Assembly (NCBI GenBank): GCA_013138975.1
Contig: WTBR01000104.1
Span: 1-64,000, forward strand
Reading direction: 5' to 3'
DNA: 64,000 nt
Source: Bacteroidales bacterium
GTDB taxonomy: Bacteria > Bacteroidota > Bacteroidia > Bacteroidales > UBA12077
Shown here: in pieces, positions 9,213-16,603 of the stretch
Position numbering within the stretch: position 1 is the stretch's first letter
How the letters are laid out: each line of letters begins with the position of its first letter
Notes under the pieces: model-generated
Told to the model about the DNA's origin: nothing
Databases searched by the model: none
The model's input: the letters and a program-made list of their open reading frames with translations, nothing else
Made by a program: the position numbers and the translations under genes

Positions 9213-10145
9213 ATGATGTATGGAGATTCATTAGAGTTACTAGACAGTATATACTTAAATTTTAATCAGGAAAGTCTGCTTTTATTAAATATAACGTTGG
9301 CTTTTGTGATGTTTGGAGTTGCACTTGAGCTTAAAACTGCAAATTTTAAACGCATTTTTTTGAATCCAAAACCTGCATTAGTTGGTATTATAGCCCAATT
9401 TCTTCTTTTACCGATTCTAACCTTGAGTTTAGTTCTAATTTTAAATCCAACACCTGGAATTGCCCTTGGAATGATATTAGTAGCTGCTTGTCCGGGAGGA
9501 AATATTTCCAATTTCATGACATCTTTGGCGAAAGGAAATACCGAATTATCTGTAAGTTTAACTGCCGTAGCCGATGTGTCTGCTCTTTTTATGACACCAT
9601 TTAATTTCGCATTCTGGGGAGGCATTTATGCTGCCATATATTCAAAAGGATCAGGTTTAATAATCCCTATCGAAATTGATCCGTTTGAAATGTTTAAAAC
9701 CATGTTTGTTTTACTTGGCATTCCATTAACTATTGGCATGTTGTTTTCTTATAAGTTCCCTAAAATAACTTCAAAAATTGTTAAACCCATTAAAATAGCT
9801 TCAATAGTAATTTTTGCAAGTTACGTAGTTGGTGCAATTGCTTTAAATTGGGTGTATTTTTATAAATACGTACATCTTGTATTCTTTATCGTATTAATTC
9901 ATAATGCAATCGCTCTTACTACAGGTTTCTCAATTGCTAAGCTTTTTAAATTAAGTAGGAATAACGTAAGAACAATTACCATTGAAACAGGAATTCAAAA
10001 TTCAGGACTTGCACTTGTATTAATATTTAATCCAAAATTATTCAATGGAATGGGTGGAATGGCATTTATTGCTGCCCTTTGGGGGATCTGGCATATTGTT
10101 TCAGGATTAGGAATAGCTGCATATTGGTCTCGAAAACCTATTTAA
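9213..10145 (+). CDS. Bile acid:sodium symporter family (BASS) transporter
   Basis: About 310 residues with nine or ten hydrophobic segments, cytoplasmic membrane. The family block AACPGGNISNFMTSLAKGN and the following SLTAVADVSALFMTP are the conserved sodium-binding/crossover region of BASS (SBF) transporters, which move organic anions such as bile acids, pyruvate or pantoate with Na+. The substrate cannot be deduced. The frame opens at a TTG (9207), but ATG 9213 (or 9216) is more likely. It is followed after 20 bases by the acyltransferase gene, so the two are probably an operon. Confidence 0.88.
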   Translation: MMYGDSLELLDSIYLNFNQESLLLLNITLAFVMFGVALELKTANFKRIFLNPKPALVGIIAQFLLLPILTLSLVLILNPTPGIALGMILVAACPGGNISNFMTSLAKGNTELSVSLTAVADVSALFMTPFNFAFWGGIYAAIYSKGSGLIIPIEIDPFEMFKTMFVLLGIPLTIGMLFSYKFPKITSKIVKPIKIASIVIFASYVVGAIALNWVYFYKYVHLVFFIVLIHNAIALTTGFSIAKLFKLSRNNVRTITIETGIQNSGLALVLIFNPKLFNGMGGMAFIAALWGIWHIVSGLGIAAYWSRKPI

Positions 10146-10165
10146 AAACCTATAATGTTTAAACT

Positions 10166-11515
10166 ATGGCTATTAGCAGAGAAACTATTGAAAAAAAATC
10201 TCTAGGTTATACTTTATTAAAACCTTACGTTAACAGAGTAACTAAAATATTTTTTAGAACAACAAGTTATAATTACGAAAACGTACCAACCGACGAAATC
10301 TTAATTTACGCTATTAATCATCAGAATGCATTAATGGATGCCTTGGCAATAATATCTACTGCTAAGACCCAACCTGTATTTTTAGCCAGAGCAGATATTT
10401 TTAAAAAGAAAGCAATTGCGAAAATTTTAACTTTTTTTAAAATCCTGCCTATTTACAGAATTCGTGACGGTAAAGAAAGTTTAGGAAATAATAGCGCAAT
10501 ATTTCATAAAACTATTGATGTATTAAAAAACAAAAATGGTTTAGTAATATTACCTGAAGGAACCCATGGTGGTTTACGAATGCTAAAAACATTAAAAAAA
10601 GGAATCTCAAGAATTGCTTTTGAAGCAGAAGAATCAAATGACTTTAAATTAAATATCAAAATTATTCCTGTTGGACTTGACTGGAGTAATTATCAAAATT
10701 TTCGCAGTAAATTATTTGTTTATTATGGTGAACCTATAAACGTTTCCGATTACTACGAAGAATACAAAAAGAATCCTCCTCGTGCAATGAATTTGCTTCG
10801 TGAAAGATTATCTGTGGAATTAAAAAAATACATGATTAACATTGAAAATGAGGAGTATTATGATATGTTTAATCATATCAGATATATATATCTTCCTGAG
10901 ATGATTAAAAAGTTGGGGTTTAAAGACAAAAAACAACCTAACCAGCTTTTTGCCGAACAAAATATTATTAAAAATTTAAATGATTATGTAACTGAAAATC
11001 CTGTAGAAGCAGAAGAATTAAATAAAAATACAATTCGCTATTCTGAACTTCTAAACAAACTAAATTTAAGAAACTGGGTTTTACAAAAGGGGAAGTTTAA
11101 TGTATTAAGTTTAATTGGTCAAACTTTACTTTTAGTTCTATTTTTTCCTCTTTACTTTGTTGGAGGTCTCGTAAATTATTTGCCATATAAAACTCCGGTT
11201 TGGGCTTCAAAAAAAATACAAGATCCTCAATTTGTCAGTTCAGTTAAAGTTGTAATTTCATTGCTTATTTTTCCAATATATTATATAATAATTACCGTTG
11301 CCAGTACATTTTTTATTGAATCATTTTGGGTTCATCTTGCTATTCCTGTTTTAATGCCTTTTGCCGGTTTATTTGCGTTTCATTATTATATTGAAGCAAA
11401 AAAAATGTTTGCCCGAATAAGGTTTAAATTAAAAACTTTACTACAGAATAAAGATTTAATCGAACTAAAAGATTTATATAAAACTATTGTTCAAAAAATG
11501 GAAAGTATATCATAA
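10166..11515 (+). CDS. PlsC-type glycerophospholipid acyltransferase with membrane tail
   Basis: 449 residues. The N-terminal half carries the PlsC fold: NHQNALMDAL (about residues 51-60) corresponds to the acyltransferase NHxxxxD motif but with five residues between His and Asp instead of four, and LPEGTHGG (about 131) matches the FPEGTR substrate motif. The C-terminal part has three or four hydrophobic segments. It probably transfers acyl chains to a lysophospholipid or another lipid acceptor. A short terminator-like hairpin follows the stop. Confidence 0.85.
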   Translation: MAISRETIEKKSLGYTLLKPYVNRVTKIFFRTTSYNYENVPTDEILIYAINHQNALMDALAIISTAKTQPVFLARADIFKKKAIAKILTFFKILPIYRIRDGKESLGNNSAIFHKTIDVLKNKNGLVILPEGTHGGLRMLKTLKKGISRIAFEAEESNDFKLNIKIIPVGLDWSNYQNFRSKLFVYYGEPINVSDYYEEYKKNPPRAMNLLRERLSVELKKYMINIENEEYYDMFNHIRYIYLPEMIKKLGFKDKKQPNQLFAEQNIIKNLNDYVTENPVEAEELNKNTIRYSELLNKLNLRNWVLQKGKFNVLSLIGQTLLLVLFFPLYFVGGLVNYLPYKTPVWASKKIQDPQFVSSVKVVISLLIFPIYYIIITVASTFFIESFWVHLAIPVLMPFAGLFAFHYYIEAKKMFARIRFKLKTLLQNKDLIELKDLYKTIVQKMESIS

Positions 11516-11543
11516 AAAGGAAGAAATCAATTCTTTCTTTTTA
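11516..11543 (+). terminator. Probable terminator of the transporter-acyltransferase pair
   Basis: An imperfect hairpin AAGGAAGAAAT / ATTCTTTCTTTTT directly after the acyltransferase stop codon, ending in a T run. Confidence 0.5.
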
Positions 11544-11550
11544 TTTACTA

Positions 11551-11564
11551 GTTGTGCATAATTA
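11551..11564 (+). repeat. Left 14-bp inverted repeat of accessory gene
   Basis: GTTGTGCATAATTA. Its reverse complement recurs with one mismatch at 12441-12454, so the pair exactly brackets the gene at 11709-12443. No target-site duplication is visible outside the repeats. Confidence 0.6.
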
Positions 11565-11708
11565 CCCACATTGTAATCTTAATTAATTTCTTTAATTAAC
11601 GAAAAAGTGGAAATAAGAAATAAAAATATTACTATTCTAGTGAAATTGTAACAAACAGATAATCAACGACAAACTTTACGTTTTTCAGAATTTAAAAAAG
11701 CAACAGAT

Positions 11709-12443
11709 ATGCATTATCATTTAAGATTAATTTTAGGAGATGGTAAAAAAATTTATAAAGTTAATGGTGGACTCAGTTGGTATAAAAAAAATATTTTAGT
11801 TCCATTGCTTAATAATCAGACAGTATTATTGAATTATCAAAATATTGATTTTATTATTAACATGAGTAGCATTTCGAGGCTTTACTTGTATAAAACTAAA
11901 AATAGATTAACTGAAAGATCTGAGAAGATCGTTGATGAAATGTTTGATTCAGATGGTTTTATAAAATATAATTGCACCAAAGAAATTCTTGAAATATTAA
12001 AAATTGAGAATAGTACAAAATACAGTAAATCATTACTTGAAAAATCTTTTAGTTCTTTAGAAGATCAAGTTTTTGTTATTATGAAATTTGGTAATGAAGA
12101 ACTGGACTCAGCCTATGAGGGCGTAATAGAGCCTTGTATAAACAAATTTGATTTACTTTCTGTAAGAGTGGATAAAATTCAAGATTCAGGCAAAATAAAC
12201 GATCAGATCCTAGAGAATATAGCGAAAAGTAAATTTATTATAGCGGATTTATCTGGTGAAAGACCAAACTGTTATTATGAAACAGGATTTGCACATGCAT
12301 TGGGAAAGGAATTAATACTGACTATTAAGGAAAATGAGAAAATTCATTTCGACCTAAATGGATACAGATTTATAACATGGAAAACTGAAGCAGATTTAAG
12401 GAGAAAACTAATTGAAAGAATAAAATCAATTATTGAAAAATAA
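11709..12443 (+). CDS. Nucleoside 2-deoxyribosyltransferase-like / TIR-like protein
   Basis: 244 residues in two parts. Residues 1-105 match nothing I recognise. Residues 108-244 form a Rossmann-like domain of the nucleoside 2-deoxyribosyltransferase/TIR-like type: VFVIMKFG (111-118), AYEGVIEPCINK, then IADLSGERPNCYYETGFAHALGK (158-180), where Glu171 takes the place of the catalytic Glu of deoxyribosyltransferases. Domains of this fold cleave N-glycosidic bonds of nucleosides or NAD and often occur in phage-defence effectors, so a defence role is possible but is only inference. The gene is alone and flanked by 14-bp inverted repeats, the right one beginning at its stop codon, which suggests an acquired cassette. 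Confidence 0.7.
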   Translation: MHYHLRLILGDGKKIYKVNGGLSWYKKNILVPLLNNQTVLLNYQNIDFIINMSSISRLYLYKTKNRLTERSEKIVDEMFDSDGFIKYNCTKEILEILKIENSTKYSKSLLEKSFSSLEDQVFVIMKFGNEELDSAYEGVIEPCINKFDLLSVRVDKIQDSGKINDQILENIAKSKFIIADLSGERPNCYYETGFAHALGKELILTIKENEKIHFDLNGYRFITWKTEADLRRKLIERIKSIIEK

Positions 12444-12454
12444 CTATGCACAAC
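12441..12454 (-). repeat. Right 14-bp inverted repeat of accessory gene
   Basis: TAACTATGCACAAC, the reverse complement of the left repeat at 11551 with one mismatch. It includes the TAA stop codon of the enclosed gene. Confidence 0.6.
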
Positions 12455-12515
12455 AATGCATCCTAAAACACAAGGGTTTTGGAGCTTTTTTAAAAGTTTG
12501 TGCAAGAAATTAGTT

Positions 12516-12538
12516 CCGCCAAATCTGCGATTTGACGG
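12516..12538. repeat. Solitary REP-like hairpin
   Basis: CCGCCAAATC, loop TGC, GATTTGACGG: a 10-bp stem with one G-C to G-T wobble. The outer CCGCC/GACGG ends resemble the REP hairpins at 59153-61854, but the inner stem differs, so it may belong to a different REP subfamily. Confidence 0.5.
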
Positions 12539-12553
12539 GTAAAATAAAAATAC

Positions 12554-12561
12554 TAAATTTG
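12554..12561 (+). promoter_or_regulatory. Putative -7 box upstream of the broken lipoprotein gene
   Basis: TAAATTTG matches TAnnTTTG, about 108 bp upstream of the ATG at 12669. Confidence 0.35.
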
Positions 12562-12668
12562 TGTCTAATCGCAAATGTGGCTCAGGGCAATTTTGACAAG
12601 TAAACTTTTCAAAATCCCTTACAGTTTTATATGCTCACCGTTATTGCACAAAAAGAATTACATGCAGA

Positions 12669-13274
12669 ATGAATAAATTAAAGTATTTACTCCTTGGATT
12701 TTTACTTTAATTGATAGGATGTGAAGAAGATTCTGTTACAACCTTTATTAACGGAACAGTAAAAGAATATTATTCTGAAAATACTATTAGTAATATTAGT
12801 TTGAGAATTTATGATAATACTATAGATCCAAAAAATCCTCAATTAAGGCAAATTAAACCCTATGATACTCCATCATTTGTGTCACAAATTGCGGTTGATA
12901 AACTTGGTGATTCTGATTTTAAAACTGAGTTATTGGAGTCAGGAAGAGAGTATTTATTGGTTTATAACGATTACGAAAAATTTTCTATTTATTCAAATGA
13001 ACTATTCGTTGGGAAAAATAACAGTGTCGATTTGAAACTTAAATATTACAATACTCTTAAATTTAAACTTGAGAATCTAAATGAATATATAGATAGCGTA
13101 AAATTATTTATTTCTGTGGACAACTCTCATTTTGATCAGACAGAAGAAATTATAGATTTGCTTTTAGATGAACGATTTACAATTAAAAACAATCTTAACA
13201 CAACCGTTTTTTCAAAATCTATTCCTGATTGTTTACATAGTATAACTTGTGGTTATTTTTATAAAGGAGAATAG
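12669..13274 (+). pseudogene. Lipoprotein gene with nonsense codon in the signal peptide
   Basis: Reading from ATG 12669 gives MNKLKYLLLGFLL, then TAA (12708-12710), then LIGCEEDS in the same frame: an otherwise perfect lipoprotein signal peptide with lipobox LIGC broken by one stop codon. A change from TTA (Leu) to TAA would explain it. The remaining 187-codon frame is intact to 13274 and reads as a secreted protein of unknown function, rich in Asn/Asp with possible beta-strands. Without the first 14 codons the protein would lack its export signal. It is either a recent pseudogene, a sequencing error, or translated from a downstream codon and retained in the cytoplasm. Confidence 0.7.
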
Positions 13275-13481
13275 AGACCACATTTCATTTGAGTTATATA
13301 TTTATAACGTTAATACTTCAGAAATCATTATAACATTGTAATCCTACTAATGCAAAACGTATTCAAAATAAATACGGAATTTTGTGATTTGCTACTAAAT
13401 ATTATCAACGTAATGTCATTAATGAAAGGCAAAGCAGCAAGGCGAAAAACTTGTATTCAACCTAAGCAAAGATCATTTGTT

Positions 13482-14099
13482 TTACCGATAAGAATAAGCT
13501 ATCCCTAATAATGTTAGCGATGGAATTTCACCAAAAGCAGCGTTTGATCTTTTTCCTGTAATTAAAACAATGTCTGCATTAACCAAGGCCGCTTTTTTTC
13601 GCAGAACAATTGTTGCTGATCTTTTTAGTGTTTTAGGCGTTGAGTAACCTCTTTCATTTCCTTCGACCTTAGCTTCAATTTTAGCTACCTCAACTAATCC
13701 TTCAACATCATCCAGATCTTCTGTTACTTTAACGTTTCTATAATCTCCTACTTTGCGAACATCAGATGCTTTTTCATTTAAGATCTCAACCCTGCCGGTT
13801 TTGTAAACAATTTTATGAAACAATCGTTGATCAATTTTATTTACTTTTTTTTCACCGGGTAAGGTATAATACAAATCATTTAAATATATTCTTTTTACAT
13901 TTACAAAGGCTTGTTTGCCATCGTGTTGATATAAGATATCCATTTTTTGATTTAGCTCTGCATCTTTGTTTTTTACCTCTTTTAATTCCTCTTCTTTATT
14001 TATCTCTGAAGTATCAACAATCTCAGGGTAAATAACTTGTGCGTCAAGATTGTTATTTACAAGTAAAAAAGCAAGTAAAACTAAAATAATTTTTTTCAT
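13482..14099 (-). CDS. Secreted protein of unknown function
   Basis: 205 residues with a clear Sec signal peptide (MKKIILVLLAFLLVNNNLDAQ), so periplasmic or surface. The mature part is charged with a Glu/Lys-rich start (EELKEVKNKDAELNQKMD), then a section reading like the Bacteroidota domain that links a secreted product to cell metabolism (VNVKRIYLNDLYYTLPGE), and a C-terminal part (ALVNADIVLITGKRSNAAFG) like a small lipoprotein/heavy-metal-binding YbjQ-type fold. I do not recognise the family with confidence. It is transcribed singly. Confidence 0.7.
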   Translation of the reverse strand: MKKIILVLLAFLLVNNNLDAQVIYPEIVDTSEINKEEELKEVKNKDAELNQKMDILYQHDGKQAFVNVKRIYLNDLYYTLPGEKKVNKIDQRLFHKIVYKTGRVEILNEKASDVRKVGDYRNVKVTEDLDDVEGLVEVAKIEAKVEGNERGYSTPKTLKRSATIVLRKKAALVNADIVLITGKRSNAAFGEIPSLTLLGIAYSYR

Positions 14100-14178
14100 A
14101 AACTTTGCTGTTAAAATTCAATTATACAAATTTAAGAGATAAATAAAACTATTCAAGTTTAGAGAATTAAATCTTAAA

Positions 14179-14228
14179 ATAAAAAGAGCTGCCCTCCCGA
14201 TAATAATCGGGATGAGACAGCTTTTTAT
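14179..14228 (-). terminator. Terminator of the COG2403-like GTPase gene
   Basis: On the minus strand AAAAAGCTG, an inner TCCCGAT/ATCGGGA hairpin, then CAGCTCTTTTTATTTT: a two-tier stem with a T tail, 18 bases after the stop codon of the gene ending at 14246. Confidence 0.75.
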
Positions 14229-14245
14229 TTTAGAAATATAATATA

Positions 14246-15586
14246 TTATTTTAAATTCATCTTTTTAATAAAATCATTAACAGCTTGTGCTAAATCTGGC
14301 TTACCAATTTCTTGTAAATCGTAACCTACTTTAACTGTTGGCTTATTAATTTTAACAATTCTACTAAGATCAATTGGAGTACCAATTACAACTACATCAC
14401 AAGGAGTGTTATTAATTGTATTCTCCAAATCTTTAATTTGCTGATCACCATATCCCATTGCTGGAAGTAATGTTCCAATATTAGGATAAATTTTGAATGT
14501 TTCGGCTAATTTACCTACAGCATATTCTCTAGGGTCAACTAATTCACCAGCACCACATTTCATTGCTGCAACTGTTCCTGCACCAATTTTCATTTCACCA
14601 TGAGTTAAAGTTGGTCCGTCCTCAACAACAAGAACTTTTTTACCTCTAACTAATTCTGGTTTATCAATTGTTAGTGGAGATGCTGCATCAACAACTACTG
14701 CATTTGGACAAACTTTAGCTACATTATCACGAACAATCTGAATGGCAGCTGCATCAGCAGAATCCATTTTATTAATTACAACATAATCAGCTATACGTAA
14801 AGTAACTTCACCCGGGTAATATGATAACTCGTGTCCTGGTCTGTGTGGATCAACAACAGTTATGGTTAAATCAGGCTTATAGAAAGGGAAATCATTATTT
14901 CCACCATCCCATAGAATAACATCACATCCATCAGGATCATTTTCTGCTGCTCTAACAATTGCCTCATAATCAACACCTGCATATATTACATTGCCACGAA
15001 TTACATGAGGTTCGTACTCTTCCATTTCCTCAATAGTACATTTATGCTTTGCTAAATCTTCAACAGTTGCAAAACGTTGAACTTTTTGAGCAACTAAATC
15101 ACCATAAGGCATTGGATGACGAATAGCAATAACTTTAAGCCCTTGCTCCATTAGTAATTCAATAACACGACGTGAAGTTTGTGATTTACCACAACCTGTA
15201 CGAACAGCACCAACAGCAATAACTGGTTTAGTACTTTTAACCATCGTTTTTTCAGGTCCCATTAAAACAAAATTTGCTCCAGTTGCATTAACTTCGGCAC
15301 TTAAATTCATTACAACCTGATAAGGTACATCGCTATATGAAAATATACAGTCTTCAACTGCTAATTCTTTAATTAACTTTACTAATTCATCCTGAGCATA
15401 AATAGGAATTCCTTCAGGATATAATTCGCCTGCTAATTCAGCAGGATATTTTCTACCATCGATATCTGGAATTTGAGCAGCAGTAAATGCAACCACATTA
15501 TAATCCGCATTTCCTCTATAATACGTATTAAAGTTATGGAAATCTCTTCCAGCAGCTCCGATAATAAGAACATTTTTTTTAGCCAT
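14246..15586 (-). CDS. Cyclic 2,3-diphosphoglycerate synthetase-like GTPase (COG2403)
   Basis: 446 residues, cytoplasmic. The N-terminal Rossmann-like part begins VLIIGAAGRDFHNFN and is followed by a P-loop GAVRTGCGKS (126-135), WDGGNNDFPF, TVVDPHRPGHE, and VINKMDSADAA as a GTPase-like specificity element. This is the layout of the COG2403 predicted GTPase family, related to archaeal cyclic 2,3-diphosphoglycerate synthetase. The bacterial role is not established. The start is firm: an exact AGGAGG lies four bases before the ATG, which is unusual here because most genes in the window lack a Shine-Dalgarno sequence. The gene looks GC-richer than its neighbours by eye. Confidence 0.85.
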   Translation of the reverse strand: MAKKNVLIIGAAGRDFHNFNTYYRGNADYNVVAFTAAQIPDIDGRKYPAELAGELYPEGIPIYAQDELVKLIKELAVEDCIFSYSDVPYQVVMNLSAEVNATGANFVLMGPEKTMVKSTKPVIAVGAVRTGCGKSQTSRRVIELLMEQGLKVIAIRHPMPYGDLVAQKVQRFATVEDLAKHKCTIEEMEEYEPHVIRGNVIYAGVDYEAIVRAAENDPDGCDVILWDGGNNDFPFYKPDLTITVVDPHRPGHELSYYPGEVTLRIADYVVINKMDSADAAAIQIVRDNVAKVCPNAVVVDAASPLTIDKPELVRGKKVLVVEDGPTLTHGEMKIGAGTVAAMKCGAGELVDPREYAVGKLAETFKIYPNIGTLLPAMGYGDQQIKDLENTINNTPCDVVVIGTPIDLSRIVKINKPTVKVGYDLQEIGKPDLAQAVNDFIKKMNLK

Positions 15587-15590
15587 TATT

Positions 15591-15596
15591 CCTCCT
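15591..15596 (-). promoter_or_regulatory. Unusually strong Shine-Dalgarno of the COG2403 gene
   Basis: AGGAGG (minus strand) with ideal spacing to the ATG at 15586; Bacteroidota genes generally lack such sites. Only one other equally strong site was noticed in the window, upstream of the DUF302 gene. Confidence 0.7.
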
Positions 15597-15853
15597 CTTT
15601 AATTAAAATTAGTTTATAATAAATTCAATAACAAAGTTAAATTTTATAGCAAGAATTCATAATTTAAAACTTTAAAGTTTAGATTATGTTATACTTAGTA
15701 TTCCTAAATCAGCCTTAATTCAGTGATAATTACTGAAATCCAAAATACATGTTAAGGAACATATTTTTTCTCGGATTAGGTTTTAATGGTTTAACATTTC
15801 CTAAAATATTATTTAATTAGGCTGCTAACCTGTTTTTTATTATATTGCAATTA

Positions 15854-16441
15854 ATGAATTTTTTAGCCCACATATATCTTTCTGGAAATATTAACGAAAT
15901 CAAGATAGGTAACTTCATCGGAGATTACGTAAAAGGAAGTAAATTACATATTTATCCTGAAAATATAAAAAATGGTATTTTATTACACCGTTTTATAGAT
16001 TCATTTACCGATAAAAACACTTACACATTTGATTCAAAATCGCTTTTTGCTCCAAAATATAGAAAATATGCAGGTGTTGTTATTGACATTATTTACGATC
16101 ACTTTCTTGCTAGTAATTGGAGTAGATATTCTTTCATTTCTTTAAAAGATTTCATTGACAATTTTCATAACTTATTAATTGAAAATAATGAAATGCTTCC
16201 AAAAGAAGTGCAGGAGATTGTTCCAAAACTAATCAAAAATGAAAGACTTTATTCATATAAAGACATTGAAGGAATTAGATCAGTATTAAGTACAATGGCT
16301 ATATATACATCACTTCCTGACCACTCAGATTTTGCTATTGAGGTTTTAGAAAAGAATTATGAGTTTCTTAAACAGAATTTCTTCTTATTTTTTAACGATA
16401 TAATATATTACATTAAAACGGTACATAATATCGATATTTAA
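15854..16441 (+). CDS. Acyl carrier protein phosphodiesterase (AcpH family, DUF479)
   Basis: 195 residues. MNFLAHIYLSGN, GNFIGDYVKG and GILLHRFIDSFTD are the conserved blocks of the AcpH/DUF479 family, whose founding member removes 4'-phosphopantetheine from acyl carrier protein. The His and Asp residues in these blocks fit an HD-like metal site. Similar proteins in Bacteroidota are not characterised, so the substrate is assigned by family only. The open frame begins at a TTG (15845), but the ATG at 15854 opens the conserved MNFLAH start. Confidence 0.85.
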   Translation: MNFLAHIYLSGNINEIKIGNFIGDYVKGSKLHIYPENIKNGILLHRFIDSFTDKNTYTFDSKSLFAPKYRKYAGVVIDIIYDHFLASNWSRYSFISLKDFIDNFHNLLIENNEMLPKEVQEIVPKLIKNERLYSYKDIEGIRSVLSTMAIYTSLPDHSDFAIEVLEKNYEFLKQNFFLFFNDIIYYIKTVHNIDI

Positions 16442-16603
16442 GGATTGCGAAATTTTTAAGCCTAAAAGAGTTTTGATTTCTATTCATTTTTAAATAATTT
16501 TGCATTTCCTTAAGAAGTCTCTTATTTTTCACATAAAAGACTTTCTAATAGCACTCTAGATGCTTACGTATTAATTTTTGAATTACTAAAATTGATTAAA
16601 GAG

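Noticed and set aside
9266..9625. 119-codon minus-strand ORF inside the BASS transporter
   Set aside because: Antisense shadow, lysine/arginine-biased composition, no start context.
11516..13480. Integron cassette array (attC-like sites around the accessory genes)
   Set aside because: The inverted repeats carry GTTGTGC/GCACAAC, but I could not find proper attC core sites (RYYYAAC and GTTRRRY) in the right arrangement, nor an integrase.
13351..13509. Short plus-strand ORF (MQNVFKINTEF...) in the gap before the secreted protein
   Set aside because: It runs into the end of the opposing gene, has no initiation signal or recognisable pattern.
15719..15737. Small palindrome TTCAGT/ACTGAA upstream of acpH as an operator
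   Set aside because: A 6-bp stem in AT-rich sequence is expected by chance; no second copy.
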